Counted from the first letter of the stretch, positions 31,171 through 44,504 are shown. The stretch: 64,000 nucleotides of DNA from Peromyscus leucopus (GCF_004664715.2 NC_051071.1:36267530-36331529); one strand, 5' to 3'. Notes: generated from the letters alone by a model not told the origin. Numbers and translations: made by a program.

Positions 31171-34100
31171 AGGAAACCCTTAGAGAGTAAATAACACACT
31201 TCACAAATAATGAACAATTTCTGACATTCTCCACAGTAAGACACTTGCAACAGAAAAATACAATAGTCACCTCCCAGTAATGCTCCCTGATGTATATCAT
31301 TACTGATCATATTAATGACCCTAACCCTAAAGCCCTCAAGCTAAATTATAGCCATCATAACAAATAGAAATTGTGATCATCCCTATGTTGTACTACAGAC
31401 TTTGCAGGTTTCCCAGTGTCACCAGTGTTACCTAACCACTACTAGTTAATAAACGGCAAAATGATTCAACCTGGACAGGGACAGTGTGAACCCAGAATCC
31501 ATGTGATACAAAACTGAGTTTCCACACAAAAAGCAGGATTCATGAAATTGTCTTGGGTTACAGAGTTGTATGTTGGATTTGAAGAACAAAGTATCATGCT
31601 CTCATAGTCAGATCATTTACTATCTATAGTTCTTCTCAGCTTGCTTCCCTTGGAGACCTCTTAGGACGTTTCTGCTTACGGAAGACAAAGACAATCTTAG
31701 ACATCAAGACAAACATATTTACTCATAACATCAGATAATTATATGACCACGTAAGGTACAGTCTGATGTTTATTCAAAGGGATGTTCGCTCTAATTTCTG
31801 TAATATTCTCAGAATGGAAAAATATTAACATCTTCTAAATAAAGTAAAGAGGCTTAAGACTTCATTGATGTGTTTACATTTTGACCAGAGTATGCTTTCA
31901 AATGTTAAATAGATATTGATGATGTTTACTAGTCTTCAAATTTTTGAACAATTTAAGGCTTTTTGAGTTTTCTACCCCCACGATCCTGACACATGCTCCT
32001 TTGCTCTGAATAAACTATCTTGAACATACTTGAAACAAAAAGCCTGTAAGACTTTTTCGACGTCAAATGGTTGTTATGAAACACTTGGATGGGCCAAATA
32101 TAAAAGAGCCAGAAACATAAGGATTAAATTTCCCTTGACATCCACTTAAGTTATAAAATTAAGAAACAGTGATTGGCAAAACAGTTTTGGAAATTTTGTA
32201 ACATTTGAAAGGCATTCAAGATGTTTTTCAGAACTTGAAACAGGCTAGGTTCTTCCATTCAAAATTTAAAAAAAAAAGCATAATAAATATGTACACATGG
32301 AGAAGGAAAGTGTGTGTGCATGTTTGAGTGAATTCATTTGCGTGCTGAATTTTACAATTTTAAAGAGCAAGTTTTCACTTCTATCCCTACCTATTTTAGA
32401 ACTCATTTTTGTACACCTGGTCCCATTGCTTAAATCATACTTCAGTTAATTTGTGTGAGAAGTTTTAAAATATGGAAAAATAGTTGCTTCCCAAACAACT
32501 CCTATATTGTGACACCTAGAAGCTAATCTCCAAGTGTTCACTCCCACAGCAAGTAAAATGCCCCTGTCATAAACATGATTTGTGTGTTGGAATTCCAGGA
32601 GGCTCTGTTCCATAGCTTATGGAATATCATAGACTGTACTTAAGGCTATTCAAATATGCCTTTCTATGGGACATCTTAATCAATTCTTCAGGCGACTTTT
32701 CTACAAAGTACTCTATGACATATTTTGAATGCCACTGTGTTTTTCAGTTTTTCCAACATGATCAACATTGTTCTCCATTACTGAAAGAGTTAAATTCTAG
32801 GAAATGAGTCTGTTCTTCACTTGAGTTATTTGTAATAAGGAGGGGCTTCCGTGGATTTACTCTACTAAACTTTAAAATAGTAAAGTATGTTGTACTTTCA
32901 ATCATAGTTACATCCTTATATCTCTTCTTAACTGTGACATCCCAAATGCATGGTGTGTGATCCTAGCTTCCACAAAATACCCAAAAAACATTTACTAAAC
33001 AATTGTTGAATAAAATAAAAAATAAATAATGTATAATACCTTTTTGTGCACATAAATGATAAAATGATTTACATACTAGTAATTTCAAAATTGAATGTGC
33101 AGGCACATCTTTTTTTCAAAATCAGATTTGTGTATATGTCTCCTCTTACCACCTCCAATGAAATTTGTTACAAACTGAACACATCACTTCTTCTCTGTTA
33201 TGTTGTCTGTAATTTTCTGAAATCATTTCAGCATTGCCAGTGGGACCCATGTGTGTGTGTGCTGGTTTTTAGCCACACCCTAGGGCTATCCAGTTGCCCT
33301 AATCTGGAAAATACTCAAGGGAGGATTGTTGGATTTATTAAAAAGGCCATATTCCAGAACTGCCTACCTCAAGTGAATCAACTATCATTCTTTCTAAATA
33401 GGGCCAGAAGTGGTATTAATTAGCACAATGAACATCAGAGAGAAGATTTTCTTAATGAAATGAATGATATGCAAGATGTGTAGACAGGATAAAACATAAT
33501 CTAGGAAGCTAAAGAGACTTGAAAATCTGCACTTCTAGGAAGAGTGCTCTTGCATAACATCCAGAAGCCTTTTCAAACTTTCCTAGGCACATTCCTAATC
33601 TGCATGACTATCTAAATCCTGTCACTAGAATAGAATTCTATTTGCTTCAAGAGAACCCTTTATGTGAGCTACTCAATGAGTCCATAAAAGAATCATGTGC
33701 TCTTCCCAAATAGGTTGTATGCTTTTTAAAAAAAAAATCTGTTTGACTTTTAGCTTGCTAGATAACAAATGCCTTTAGGTAAGACAGTATTTGCCTGAGA
33801 ACACTTTCTCTTAACTTAGGAACAATATTAAGTAAAAGACACCAGCAATTCTACACTTAAGTATTAGATACTAAAAGTATTTGCCAAAATAAGCTAATTT
33901 GTCACCAATTGACAAGTGTCAAATTTTTCCTACCTCTATATTCCTTTGAAGATGAAGACTTCTCTACTCATCTTATTGCACCTTTCAATCTGGGTATCAT
34001 TGCTAAGGCTCTCTTGGTTATTCTCCAATACTACTTGATTTTAAGCCTTATTATTTTGCTACCATACATTGTGACCCTTCTTAATGAACTCTCTTATTCA

Positions 34101-34547
34101 ACATCTCATGTGGATTAAACTAGCTGTGTCTTAACTGTTTTCAATGGTGATCAAATTGAAGTAAAGCCTACAAACTGCAAATAGAAAATTATTTAAAAGA
34201 GCATTTCAGTAATAGTGTTTCCTTCTCTGCTGTTGACTCGTATCTGCTAGAGAATGTCCTTATGTCCAGATAAGGAAATAAAGACCCAAACTTCTGAATT
34301 TGCTACTAACAAAGATACAGAGACTTGAAAAGGGGACATTTCTTTCCAGTCTTTACTTGGAGTTGAAGTCAAATGACAAGTTGACAAAAGGCAAGTATAA
34401 AGAAGTCTGTGAAGACCACATCATGAAGAGTCGTGTGCAGAGCAGCTGATGACTGTTGCATTTGAGATATGTTTATAAATATTTACTCTATGAAAACAAT
34501 ATAAAATTGAGCAGAATTTCTGGCAAATTAAAATTCTGACTCTGATT
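31171..34547. other. Long unassigned AT-rich stretch
   Basis: No gene, RNA gene or clear repeat was recognised in these 3.4 kb. Open frames up to 125 codons (33046-33423) show no domain features. Confidence 0.4.
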
Positions 34548-34559
34548 ACAATTCTCATT

Positions 34560-35084
34560 TTTTTCTTAAGAAATTTTTTATTCATTTTGCATACCAATCA
34601 CAGATCCTCTTCTTCCCTCATCCCTTCCCTCCAGTCTCTCCCCCTCAAGCCACCCACCATTCCTCCCTACAAGAAGGTAAGGCCTCTCATGGGGAGTCAG
34701 CATAGACTGACACATTCAATAGAGGAAGGTCCAAGCTCCTCCCCAAGGCTGTGTAATGTGTCCCACCATAAGCAGTGGGTTCCAAAAATCCTGCTCACGC
34801 ACCAGGGATGGATCTTGATCCTACTGCTGGGGGGGGTGGGGAGACACACTAAGTAGATTGAGCTACACAACTGTCTCAATTATGCAGAGGGCCTAGTCCA
34901 GTCCAATCAGATCAGTGAATACCCTAACTGTCATCACAGAGCCTTTCTTCAGTAACTGATGTAAACAGATGCAGAGATCCACAGCCAAACACCAGGCTGA
35001 GCTCCAGGAGTCCAGTCAAAGAGAGAGAAGAGGGATTATATGAGCAAGTGCATCAAGATCATGATGGGGAAACCTACAGAGACA
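34560..35084 (-). mobile_element. Twin-primed (5'-inverted) L1 3' UTR insertion
   Basis: Bases 34560 to about 34904 are the L1 3' UTR end in minus orientation: the purine-rich block, then AATGAATAAAAAATTTC near the tail. Bases from about 34905 to 35084 are a more upstream L1 3' UTR segment in plus orientation, matching 42245-42420. The whole is flanked by the 12-bp duplication acaattctcatt (34548-34559 and 35085-35096). This is the classic product of twin priming during L1 integration. Confidence 0.88.
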
Positions 35085-35096
35085 ACAATTCTCATT

Positions 35097-35460
35097 CTTA
35101 ATTCAATTACTTTATTCCTTACTGAAACTGCAGAATATAAAGAGCTATTTGAATTGTTACTAGCAACTATTCAATGGCTTCTACATTTTAAAAGTGTTTA
35201 CTACTAGCCACAAATGCTTTTAGTGTTCTTAGAAAATGATATGAAGCTTTGCTTATGACCAAGAGTGAGAAAACATTGTTCTTTCTCATTCTTCATGCTG
35301 GCTGTTAATAGTATACTTAATTGTCAGAAAGAGTACAAGTAAAAGCCATCAATAAGCAAGCCAAAGTTTCAGAGAAGCCAAACTGTGAGAAATTTTTCTA
35401 CCTTGTTATAACACAGGAGGGGATTGAGAAGACAAGAAAGAATAAGATTGTTCTGCTTGG
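35097..35460. other. Unassigned stretch
   Basis: No gene or repeat recognised. Confidence 0.4.
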
Positions 35461-35775
35461 TTGTTTTTATTTGCTTGCTAGTTAACTTGATATAAAACTA
35501 GCTCGAAAACCTCAGTTGAGAAAATGCCTTCATTAGACTGTCTCAGGCAACTTTGTGGTGGTTTATTGGGTAATTATTGATGTGGGAGGAGCATCACCCT
35601 GGAGGTTGTGCTATTTCGGACTTGTGGTCCTGGTGGTATAAGAATGCAGGCTGAAAAAAAAAAAAAAAAAAAAGAGTGCAGGCTGAGCAAGCTATGTGGA
35701 GAAAGCCAGTGAGCAGCATTGCTCCATATCTTCTGCTTCAGGTCCTGCCTTTACGTTCCTGCCTTGAGTTCCTGC

Positions 35776-35781
35776 CCTGAC
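35776..35781. repeat. Target-site duplication cctgac, left
   Basis: cctgac here and at 36666-36671. The host repeat should contain it once, which supports a true 6-bp duplication. Confidence 0.85.
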
Positions 35782-36242
35782 TGTAGATGTAACTGTCTTG
35801 TTAAATAAGAATCACAGAGCCAATGCAGAGATAAAAGCCCAAGAGGTCAGAACAATAGCTAAGAGCTAAAAACCTTACCCTTTACTGCCACTGCTATCCT
35901 CCTCAGCAAGAGACCCACTTTCTGTGTGTTTGGCCTTTTTATTGACTTTCTATTCTGCCTTCTCATTGGTTGTAAACCCAACCACATGACCTCCTTTTCA
36001 CTGCCCATCTATACAGCCCTCCTGGTCTTCTATGATTGGTATTGAGATTAAAGACGTGTGTCTCCATGCTGGTGGTATCCTTGAACACACAGAGATCTGC
36101 CTGTCATGTGATCGGGATTAAGGGTGTGTGCTATCACTACCAGACTTCTGCTATGGCTTGCTATTATCTCTGACCCTCAGGCAACTTTATTTATTAACAT
36201 ACAAATAAAATCACATTTCAGTACAAATAAAATATCACCATA
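35782..36242 (-). mobile_element. LTR of a second family carrying B1-like blocks (minus)
   Basis: On the minus strand it begins TATGGTGATATTTTATTTG and ends GACAGTTACATCTACA. It is the same family as 55372-55792. It contains GCACACACCCTTAATCCCG and AGATCTCTGTGTGTTC, which match the B1 SINE left half, and a second similar block. Beyond its start lies a GGGGAAA purine tract (36243-36255), as beside a 3' LTR. Confidence 0.8.
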
Positions 36243-36276
36243 TTTCCCCTTTTCTATTTTAATAAAAAGAAAAAAA

Positions 36277-36665
36277 AGGATGTTCTGTATGTCAAATGTG
36301 TTGCTCTGATTGGTTAATAAATAAAACACTGATTGGCCAGTAGCCAGGCAGTAGGAAGTATAGGCGGGACAAGGAGGAGAATTCTGGGAAGTGGAAGGCT
36401 GAGTCAGAAAGACACTGCCAGTTGCCGCCATAACAAGCAACATGTGAAGATGCTGGTAAGCCACGAGCCACGTGGCAAGGTATAGATTAATAGAAATGGG
36501 TTGATTTAAGTTATAAGAACAGTTAGCAAGAAGCCTGCCATGACCATATAGTTTGTAAGCAATATAACTCTCTGTGTTTACTTAGTTGGGTCTGAGCGAC
36601 TGTGGGACTGGCAGATGACAGAGATTTGTCCTGACTATGGGTAAGGCAGGAAAACTCTAGCTACA
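36277..36665 (+). mobile_element. LTR of the TGCTGTGGG family, lacking its first bases (plus)
   Basis: It starts at GGATGTTCTGTATGTC, missing about seven 5'-terminal bases, and ends ctctagctaca directly against the right cctgac duplication. It aligns along its full length to 42431-42821. Confidence 0.88.
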
Positions 36666-36671
36666 CCTGAC
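36666..36671. repeat. Target-site duplication cctgac, right
   Basis: Second copy of the 6-bp word. Confidence 0.85.
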
Positions 36672-36790
36672 TTCCTCCAGTGATGGAATGTGACCAGAGA
36701 ATTGTTGAGTTGAAATAAACCCTTATTCACCAACTTGCTTTTGGTCATGGTGTTTCATCACAGTAATAGAAACCCTGGCAAAGAAAAGAG

Positions 36791-37420
36791 GAATAATAGT
36801 AGAAAGATATTAAAGAAATATGATAAGGATGGGATATTTTTATTAAATTGTTTTGTATTCTGGTGTCTTTACACTAACCCTTGACTTCTCTTTTAAATTT
36901 TTATCAGCAGTTCTAATGTATCTGACATTACTTATGTACCAGACTAGAATATTGCTGCTGAGTTTTGAGTTGCAACATCCCACATGTCACTACATCAAGA
37001 GTGTTATGAACCCTGTATGCAGGATAAGGAATAAATATCTACAAGAAGTTTTACCACATGAGCTGAAAATCGTTCCCCATAAGAACCATAGGCCAATACA
37101 ACAAAATAAAATAAAAAATCCAGTACCAGACATGAGAATAATTTTGGGATGGTTGGTCATGATACTCTGTTATTATTACTTTTGAACAGCATTATTGTAT
37201 ATTTTGAATTAACTTTTAATGTGTATTTACATCCTTTTACTATTATATACATATATGTGCATATATACATTTGGATACCACTGCTTTTGTGTATTTCATT
37301 GTTTCCAAACATAACTTTTATAATTGTCTTTCTGCATCATGAATCCCTCTCTTCTTACTTAATTAATTTTATTATTTTTCTAGCTTTTAACTTTATGAAA
37401 CTACTTCATTTCCTTGAAGA
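36791..37420. other. Unassigned AT-rich stretch
   Basis: No gene or repeat recognised. Confidence 0.4.
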
Positions 37421-37429
37421 TTCTTTTGT

Positions 37430-37680
37430 ATATGTGTGTGAATGCATGTACATGTACAAGTGCGTGTGCACACATATATGTGTGCATGAGGAGACCAGAA
37501 AGCAAAGTCACATATCTTCCTCAATTGCTCTCCACCCTACGTTTTTTAGACAAGATCTCTCATGGATTCTAGAGCTCACCAATTTGTCTCGACTTCATGG
37601 CTACCAAGCCCCAGTGATCTACCTCTCATCCTTTCTAGCATTGGGATTATAGGTGCATATTGTTGTGCTCCATTTTTTCT
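37430..37680 (-). mobile_element. B4/RSINE-like SINE relic
   Basis: The sequence gacaagatctctcatggatt, then ctagcattgggattataggt and a (TG)n-rich start read like an inverted B4/RSINE-type SINE. A similar relic lies at 39640-39930. The family assignment is tentative. Confidence 0.4.
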
Positions 37681-38734
37681 ATAGGTACAAGGGATCCAAA
37701 TTCATCAACATAATTTTTAAACAGGCATTTTTCTATCCTAGCCACCTCTCATATCTCTCTTTACACTTTTATTATATATTAAGCTTCTAAAATTATTTTC
37801 TTCCTTTAAAGAAAATTTTCTTCTATTATTTCTTGGTTATTTCTCTTTCATCATTTCTACTTTACTCTCTACAATTTTTATTATAAACATCACATTTCAT
37901 AAAATTGTATCATAAGCAGCTATCTTTCTACTTCCATTTCTAATATATTTTCAGGCAAATTTCATTAGTTTATTTTCTAGCTTAACTCAGTTGTCCATTA
38001 TATTCCTTCTTTATCTGAAGGTTTATTTTTAAATGTTAGCAGTAAGGTTCTTTTTTTTTTTAATCTCCTCAGAAGCAGAATTATGTGATCTCAGAAGGGT
38101 CTGTAATGATCCAGATGGTTTTGATGTGACCATAAATACAGACAAATTTCTGGTTGTTCTACTTAGTTGTTTCAAGGAGTCCATTTCTCATGGTTGTATC
38201 TGCCGAGTCTTTCCAGCAAATCTTCTCTGAACTCCTGAATTTCTTCATTCACTTGATGATTTTGTTAAGCAGAGAGCTTTGCTTGTCTGGCAACATAACT
38301 TTTGGTTTATTTTACAAACATCATGTTTAAGTTTTTAATCTTCTGCCAAAGAGGAAAAGAAAGCTTACATTTTGCATAGTTTGATTATGCTAGAATGGAG
38401 ATCCACATGGGCAGGAGCATATAAAAAGCCACATTTTTTTTCTTGCACTTCCTCCTATGAACAAAAACAGAGCAGGTGGCTTATTTATTGCCCATTTTTT
38501 TATATTCGGTGATCAATAATTGCTTCTGAATTTCATGTTCATATTGAAAGGTAAGATTCTCACAGTGCAAAGCTATTAGGAAAATTGCTTACTATGGGGA
38601 TTCATGCAGTTTCCTCGTGTCTTAGTGTTGTCACAAGAGGAGTGTAGGAAAAACTCCTGAGCCATTCACTGAGCCTTGAAAATAACATTGCTCATCTCCA
38701 AATCACCACTCACTTCTTTCCCTTCTTGTGTCTT
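37681..38734. other. Unassigned stretch
   Basis: AT-rich; no gene recognised. Confidence 0.4.
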
Positions 38735-38865
38735 TTCTGAGACATTGAAACTCAGACTGGCTTAGAACTCAGAACTCACCCTGTAAATGAGGCCAGCTTA
38801 AATTCTTCTCTGTTCAGTCTCCCAAGTCCCAGATTTCAAGCATGAGTCACCATGCTGGAAATTCT
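38735..38865 (-). mobile_element. Diverged B1-like SINE
   Basis: The plus strand shows ctgagacattgaaactcaga, ggcttagaactcagaactca, tctcccaagtcccagatt and catgagtcaccatgctgg, the inverse of a B1/proto-B1 consensus. Confidence 0.65.
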
Positions 38866-39629
38866 TCCCTTGCTCTTATTATTCTCAAGGCTGGCTCCAA
38901 AAGTATTTGTCTTATCTTTTGATAAGAAATCTGTCCACACTTACATAGGAAGTTGTCCTCTCTTGCCATAATCTGTGTGGTATTTCTTAAAGATCTTCAA
39001 TATCTAGCAAAAAGTATCTCACACTGCTAATGCCATGATAGAGGCATTCTTATTTTTAAACTTCTTAGATAATTGCCATGATATATGAGGAGTGAGAAGA
39101 AGTAAAAACATGTGCACAAAGAATTGTTTTGAATCCCAAATCTGGAAATGTGGCTTTTGAGCCAAACCACTGTGTAAAAGCCAATTTTCTAAACTACAGA
39201 CATGGTTTAAATGGTTTAACTACTCAGCATTTGTGTTTACTTGGAGGAAAATATTTTAATTGCTTTTTGTAGAAAAAATGTGTCTTTTAAGATATTGGTA
39301 AATACCGCTTTATATAAAAATATTACAAGGCATAAAATATGTTAACTTCATCTACAAGCCAGCTTTGGTACAACTTGGAAGCAGGGGGATGGGACTGGTA
39401 AGCACAACTCCAACATATTAGGCTTTCCATGACAGAATTTAGAATTGCTTTGCTCTCATAGTCCATCTTCATTAATTAAATGTTGACAGTTACAATGGGG
39501 TTACATATGTTAAGGTCTATAAGATAAATTTTTATCTTTAACTAAATGTTGGTAATACCCAACAAGTCACAAGAGCTTTTCACTTGATTAATCTTTATTA
39601 ACTCTATTATATATGGGTTTGCTTTTCTG

Positions 39630-39930
39630 AATATTGTGTGTTCATGTATGTAGGTATGTATGGGTGTGGGTATTCACTTGAGTATATGAATTTGGGCATC
39701 TCATTACATATCTTCCTCAATTATTTTCCACATTTTTGAGACATGTTTTTTCCACTGAATCTGGAACTTACCTATTTGACCAGGACTAACTGGCCAAAGA
39801 GCTTCAAGAATCCCCTTTGTTTCTGCCTTCCTAGTACTGGACTATGGGTTTAGGGACTTGAGACAAGACGATTCTTAAACCCACATCCATATTCTGCTGT
39901 TACAACTGTACTATGTCAGGTGCTCTTCAA
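39630..39930 (-). mobile_element. B4/RSINE-like SINE relic
   Basis: Layout like the element at 37430: a TG-rich start, then gagacatgttttttccactg, ctggaacttacctatttgac and ccttcctagtactgg. Old and tentative. Confidence 0.4.
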
Positions 39931-41590
39931 ATTAAAATCAGTATGAAGCTTTCCCTGCTACCAAGTCAGCAATATCTGGACACCAGAATCCTTCCAAACT
40001 GGTTAGGCTCATCTGGCACTATTTATAATAATGGAAAGTTATTTTATTCTAGAAGCTTAAAAATGTTCTAAAATTATTTAATGAAGAATTCACCAAAGAA
40101 AACATTTGATAATCCTTTTTAAAGAGCTACATGTAAAATATTTGCTGATAGGTATGTTGAATGAGAAGCTTCTTCCCTGCTGGTAATTTCACAGTATGAG
40201 ACTGTGTCATGTTGGCTGTTGGAAGAAAAAAAATGTATCAATAATCTTACCCAAGTATTAACCCTGTGAGTTACACTAATGAGCATCTGAAGGTATACAT
40301 GTGGGTACAATAATAGCACAAATGTTATAGGGCAACCAACATTGTACGATTTATTCTAGAGAAAAAACCCATAGCTGTGGAACACTCAGTAGGGTATGAA
40401 ATAGAAACAAAGATATGAAGTCAGGAAGGGGTACTAAGGGGAGAAAGTATTCTTAGGGGAAAGAGTTAGGGAGAGTAGTAAGAGTAAAATGATCAAAACA
40501 CATGAACTTAACTAAAATTATTTTGCTATGGGGACATAGCCTGCCACTGTCCGCTGGTAACAAGTATATATACTGATAAATTAGTGCACCTTTCAGTCCT
40601 CATCAGAGAAACTTCTTTTCACACTATTTGGAGATTAATGTGGATACTTAGAACTAATTAATATACACAAAATAAGTATCTATGGAGAGCTCAGGCATAA
40701 ATGGGTCATATAACACGTTCTGTAACACAGGTTCAGAGAAAATCACTGAAAGGGGGCAAAAAAATATTATAAGAGGTAAGGTTTCAGAGGACAAGGGTAA
40801 ACCAATGCTTACTGGATGTTAGAGGATTAATGCCGTCATTATGGTTCCTGTTAGGTTAACCATGCTCCAGTGGACAGAGGCTCAACATTCATGAAGATAA
40901 GAATATCACACATTGGACATAGTGGGGTATAAAGCAGAAAGGGATAGCTTGGGGTGTCTAAAGGAGAGAAAAAGAACATGTACATTGCATGTATGTATGA
41001 AATTATGAAAAAAAAAATAATAAATATATTATGAAAGGGAAATAAACAGGCTTACCAAATTACAACCTATAATAAGAATAAGCACAAATGAGTGTGATAT
41101 TCAGCCTTTCCTTTGGCTTTGTAATAGTAGAATGATTACAAAAGTCATATGATTCCCACAATGCAATGGAGTACTATTATTTTACACAATCAGCAATTCA
41201 TACTATATTTTGAGATAGAGGGGAAAGAAGTTTAAGAATATTATTATCCTGAACCAAACTGTTCAGATATCTCCTTCCTAGTGTTGATTCTCCCTGACTA
41301 ACTCCTCTGAAGCTGCATCCTACTTTGAAAAAATGGAAATAATCTTCACTGAGGTGTTAACATTTGCTGCGTTTTTCCTAGAATAACCCTTCCTGAGCCT
41401 TCTGCATGACCCCCTACTCCATTATCTTAAGATTTCTGCTCAAATATCAACTTCTCAGAAATAAGCTGCCTGACACTCTCATAAAGTAGTGTTTTCTGTC
41501 ATACTCTACCCCTTACACTTGTTGAAAATGTCATTGCTAAATTCAAGAGCCACCATTTTATAATACCTCTGTTCTTTTCCAATATAATAT
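39931..41590. other. Unassigned stretch
   Basis: No gene. The flank near 40370-41040 (for example aaatagaaacaaagatatga, gaaattatgaaaaaaaaaat) is A-rich and may hold old L1 remnants that I cannot place. Confidence 0.35.
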
Positions 41591-41690
41591 TTTTATTGAT
41601 TATTTGGGAAATTCACATATTGCACACAAGTCACACACAGTTCCCAGGTTCTCCCAGGCCATCTCCCAAACCTTGTGACTTCCCATTCCT

Positions 41691-41693
<3 letters not shown>

Positions 41694-41756
<63 letters not shown>
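41694..41756. repeat. (GA)n microsatellite
   Basis: About 60 bases of GA repeat, able to form H-DNA. Confidence 0.97.
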
Positions 41757-41758
<2 letters not shown>

Positions 41759-41989
41759 AAGCCCAATTGGTGTTTCTCATATACTCATTAGAACATGGTC
41801 AAACTCCCATTGGTCCACTCTTAAAGAAAATTTGAGTCCTTCCCCATCCCTGCCAGAAGCCATCAGCTGTGGGAAGCTCCTTTTCAGCATTCCTATCTCA
41901 ATTTTTAAGAGTTCTCTTTAATGAATTCCTTTCTAGATTGTTTCTTTTGGAGAGGGGCAGGGGAGGAGATTGTCACAGAAGCCTTCTAT

Positions 41990-43215
41990 GTCTTTCATTA
42001 TCAACTGTGAGTCTGCAGGGCGGGCACTGGAGAGTCGGGGATGAGGGATGAGAACATAAGGGAAAGGGATAGTCCAGCTGGAACAGGGATGGAGTGGGAA
42101 ACCAGTGAAAGAGATACCATGATAGCGGAGACATCATGGGGATAGGATAAACCAGGTGCTAGGTAAGTTGCCAGGAATCCCCCAGGATGACCCCAGCTTA
42201 GACTACTAGAAATAGTAGAGAGGGTGCCTGAACTGAACTGGGTTATCCCAGTGATCAGACTGGTGAATACCCTGTCATCACAGAGCTTTTCTCCAGTGAC
42301 TGATGGGAGCAGATACAGAGATCCACAGTCAAATACCAGGCAGAGCTCCAAGAGTCTAGTCAAAGCGAGAGAAGAGGGATTCTGTGAGCAAGGACATCAA
42401 GTTCATGATGTGGAAACCTGCAGAGATGACTGCTGTGGGATGGTCTGTATGTCAAATTGCTCTGATTGGTCAATAAATAAAACACTGATTGGCCAGTGGC
42501 CAGGCAGGAAGTAGGTGGGACAAGGAGAGAGGAGAATTCTGGGAGGCAGAAGGCTGAGGCAGAGAAAACACTGCCAGCCGCCACCATGACAAGCCGCATG
42601 TGAAGACATCAGTAAGCCACAAGCCACATGACAAGGTATAGATTTATGGAAATGGATTAATTTAAGATATAAGAACAGTTAGCAAGAAGCCTGCCACGGC
42701 CATACAGTTTGTATGCAATATAAGTCTCTGTGTTTACTTGGTTGGGCCTGAGTGGCTGTTGGACTGGCAGGTGACAGAGATTTGTCCTAACTGTGGGCAA
42801 GGTAGGAAAACCCTAGCTACAGATGACCAAACCAAACTAGTGGTAACTAATGAAATTTGGATCAACAGCTGTGGAACCTCCTTGGGACTGGACTAGGCCC
42901 TCTGCACAGGGAAACAGTCATGTAACTTGATTTGCTTAAGGGGTCCTCTGGCAGTAGGATCAGAATCCATCCCTGGTACATGAGCAAGCTTTTTGGAGCC
43001 CACTGCCTTTGATGGGATACTTCACACAATCTTGAGGCAGGGGGAGGGGCTTGAACTTGCCTTTACTAATGTACCTTCCCATGGGAGGCCTTACCTTCTT
43101 GTAGGAGGGAATGGGGATGGGTTGAGAGGGGGAAGCTAGAGGGGTGGGAGGAGGAAAGCAGGTGATCTTTGATTGGTATTTAAAATGAATAAAATTTTTT
43201 CTTAAAAAAAGGAAA
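41990..43215 (+). mobile_element. L1 3' UTR split by a solo LTR
   Basis: The two parts, 41990-42430 and 42828-43215, are contiguous in an L1 3' UTR: gacatcatggggataggat and ccagtgactgatggga upstream; actggactaggccctctg, the G-rich block gagagggggaagctagaggg, then attggtatttaaaatgaata and a short A-rich tail downstream. Only the 3' UTR is recognisable. Confidence 0.85.
42431..42821 (+). mobile_element. Solo LTR with perfect 6-bp target duplication
   Basis: 391 bp, TGCTGTGGGATGGTCTG to ccctagctaca, flanked by gatgac at 42425-42430 and 42822-42827. It contains attggtcaataaataaaaca and CCAAT-like words. It is inserted into an older L1 3' UTR, which dates it as the younger element. Confidence 0.95.
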
Positions 43216-44500
43216 AAATCTTAGATAGGGAGTAAAAGAAAAGAAAATGAAGTATCTAGTGGGTGGGTTGAGGTGTAAAACCCAAATTCTTTTTGACTCC
43301 CCAGTTCCTAAAAGCTAAACTACATTGGTTTTAAATTGCTGAGCCAGAAAGACTTGAAACTATTACTGTTCTATTTGTTCCAATATTTTCTTCTTATATC
43401 ATAAAAATATTTAGTAGAAATCTTATATTATTGTGTATACAAAGTTAAAAATTAACAGTTACTGCATATTAACTTAAAAAAGAAACTTCCCTGAGTAAAG
43501 ATTTTTTTTCTAGGTGTGTCTGTGAGGCTAATTCTGGATGCTATTGAAGATATAACATTTGAATCAGGAGACTAAGTAAAGCTAATAACTCCCCAGTTCA
43601 AGTAAACATCTTCCAATCCTTGACACAGTAATGGGGAAGGTGCTTACTCATTTTATCCCAGGACACCTGCTTGGAATGTGCACATGTTTTCTCCTGACCT
43701 TGATCTAAGATTTACCCCCATTGTCATCCCTAGTTCACATTACAGAATATAACATTGTGTTTTCCAGGTGCCCAGTTTTCTACTTGTAGACCCTGTAACT
43801 TGGCCTTCATAATCATATAAACCTGTTGCCCATTGGTTCTATTTCACTAGAGCATTGTGACCAGAATACTAATAAAATCATGCCAAGCATAGATTTTCTT
43901 AGAGGTATCCTTGGTAAGTCAAAAGATTTATGGACTACTACCACTTGTGACTTTCAAGCAAGCCATCTGCCATAGAGAAAGAATATATATAAACATCCAA
44001 GCTTGTTGAGAGCATTCTTGATTTACTCTTGTTGTTGTATTGGCACAGCAATAAATAACTCAAAGTATTCTCTTGATCACTAAATATATTCACATAGGTG
44101 AATGGAGTGATTGATATATTCACATAGTTTGTATGGAGTGAATGGAGTAATATATTCACATAGTTTGTATGGAGTGAGTCTATACAAACTTTAAAAAACC
44201 CATTACAGTGCTTTTCTGAATGACTGGAATTATTTTAGTGTCTTGTGTATCAGCCACACATGTGTTACTAAAGCATACTACACTAAGCACACAGTGTCTA
44301 CATGTAAAGGACTGGCAGGAATGAGAAGGCAAATCTCAAATTATTTTTTTTTCTGTCAATATGCCCAGTCTTATTTTCCAAACCATCTTTTGTCTTTCTT
44401 CAGGACCGTTGTACTGATTCCTCAGCAGCTTCTACTTTTCTCTTCTGTTTGTCATCAAACTGTGTCTGAGATGAGCATTTAAAACATGAGCTTCAGCGTG
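43216..44500. other. Unassigned stretch with a small tandem repeat
   Basis: No gene. At about 44090-44182 a unit with attcacatagtttgtatgg is repeated two to three times. Confidence 0.45.
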
Positions 44501-44504
44501 AGGG

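Larger units (their letters stand above)
35461..36790 (+). repeat. Rodent interspersed repeat (URR1-like) split by an LTR composite
   Basis: The left half (35461-35781) and right half (36672-36790) join to make one known-looking rodent repeat: cctcagttgagaaaatgcct, gctgagcaagc, gagttcctgccctgac, then cttcctccagtgatgg, aacttgcttttggtcatggt and aatagaaaccct. The family name is from memory. A poly(A) run at 35655-35673 interrupts it. The LTR composite sits between the halves. Confidence 0.7.
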
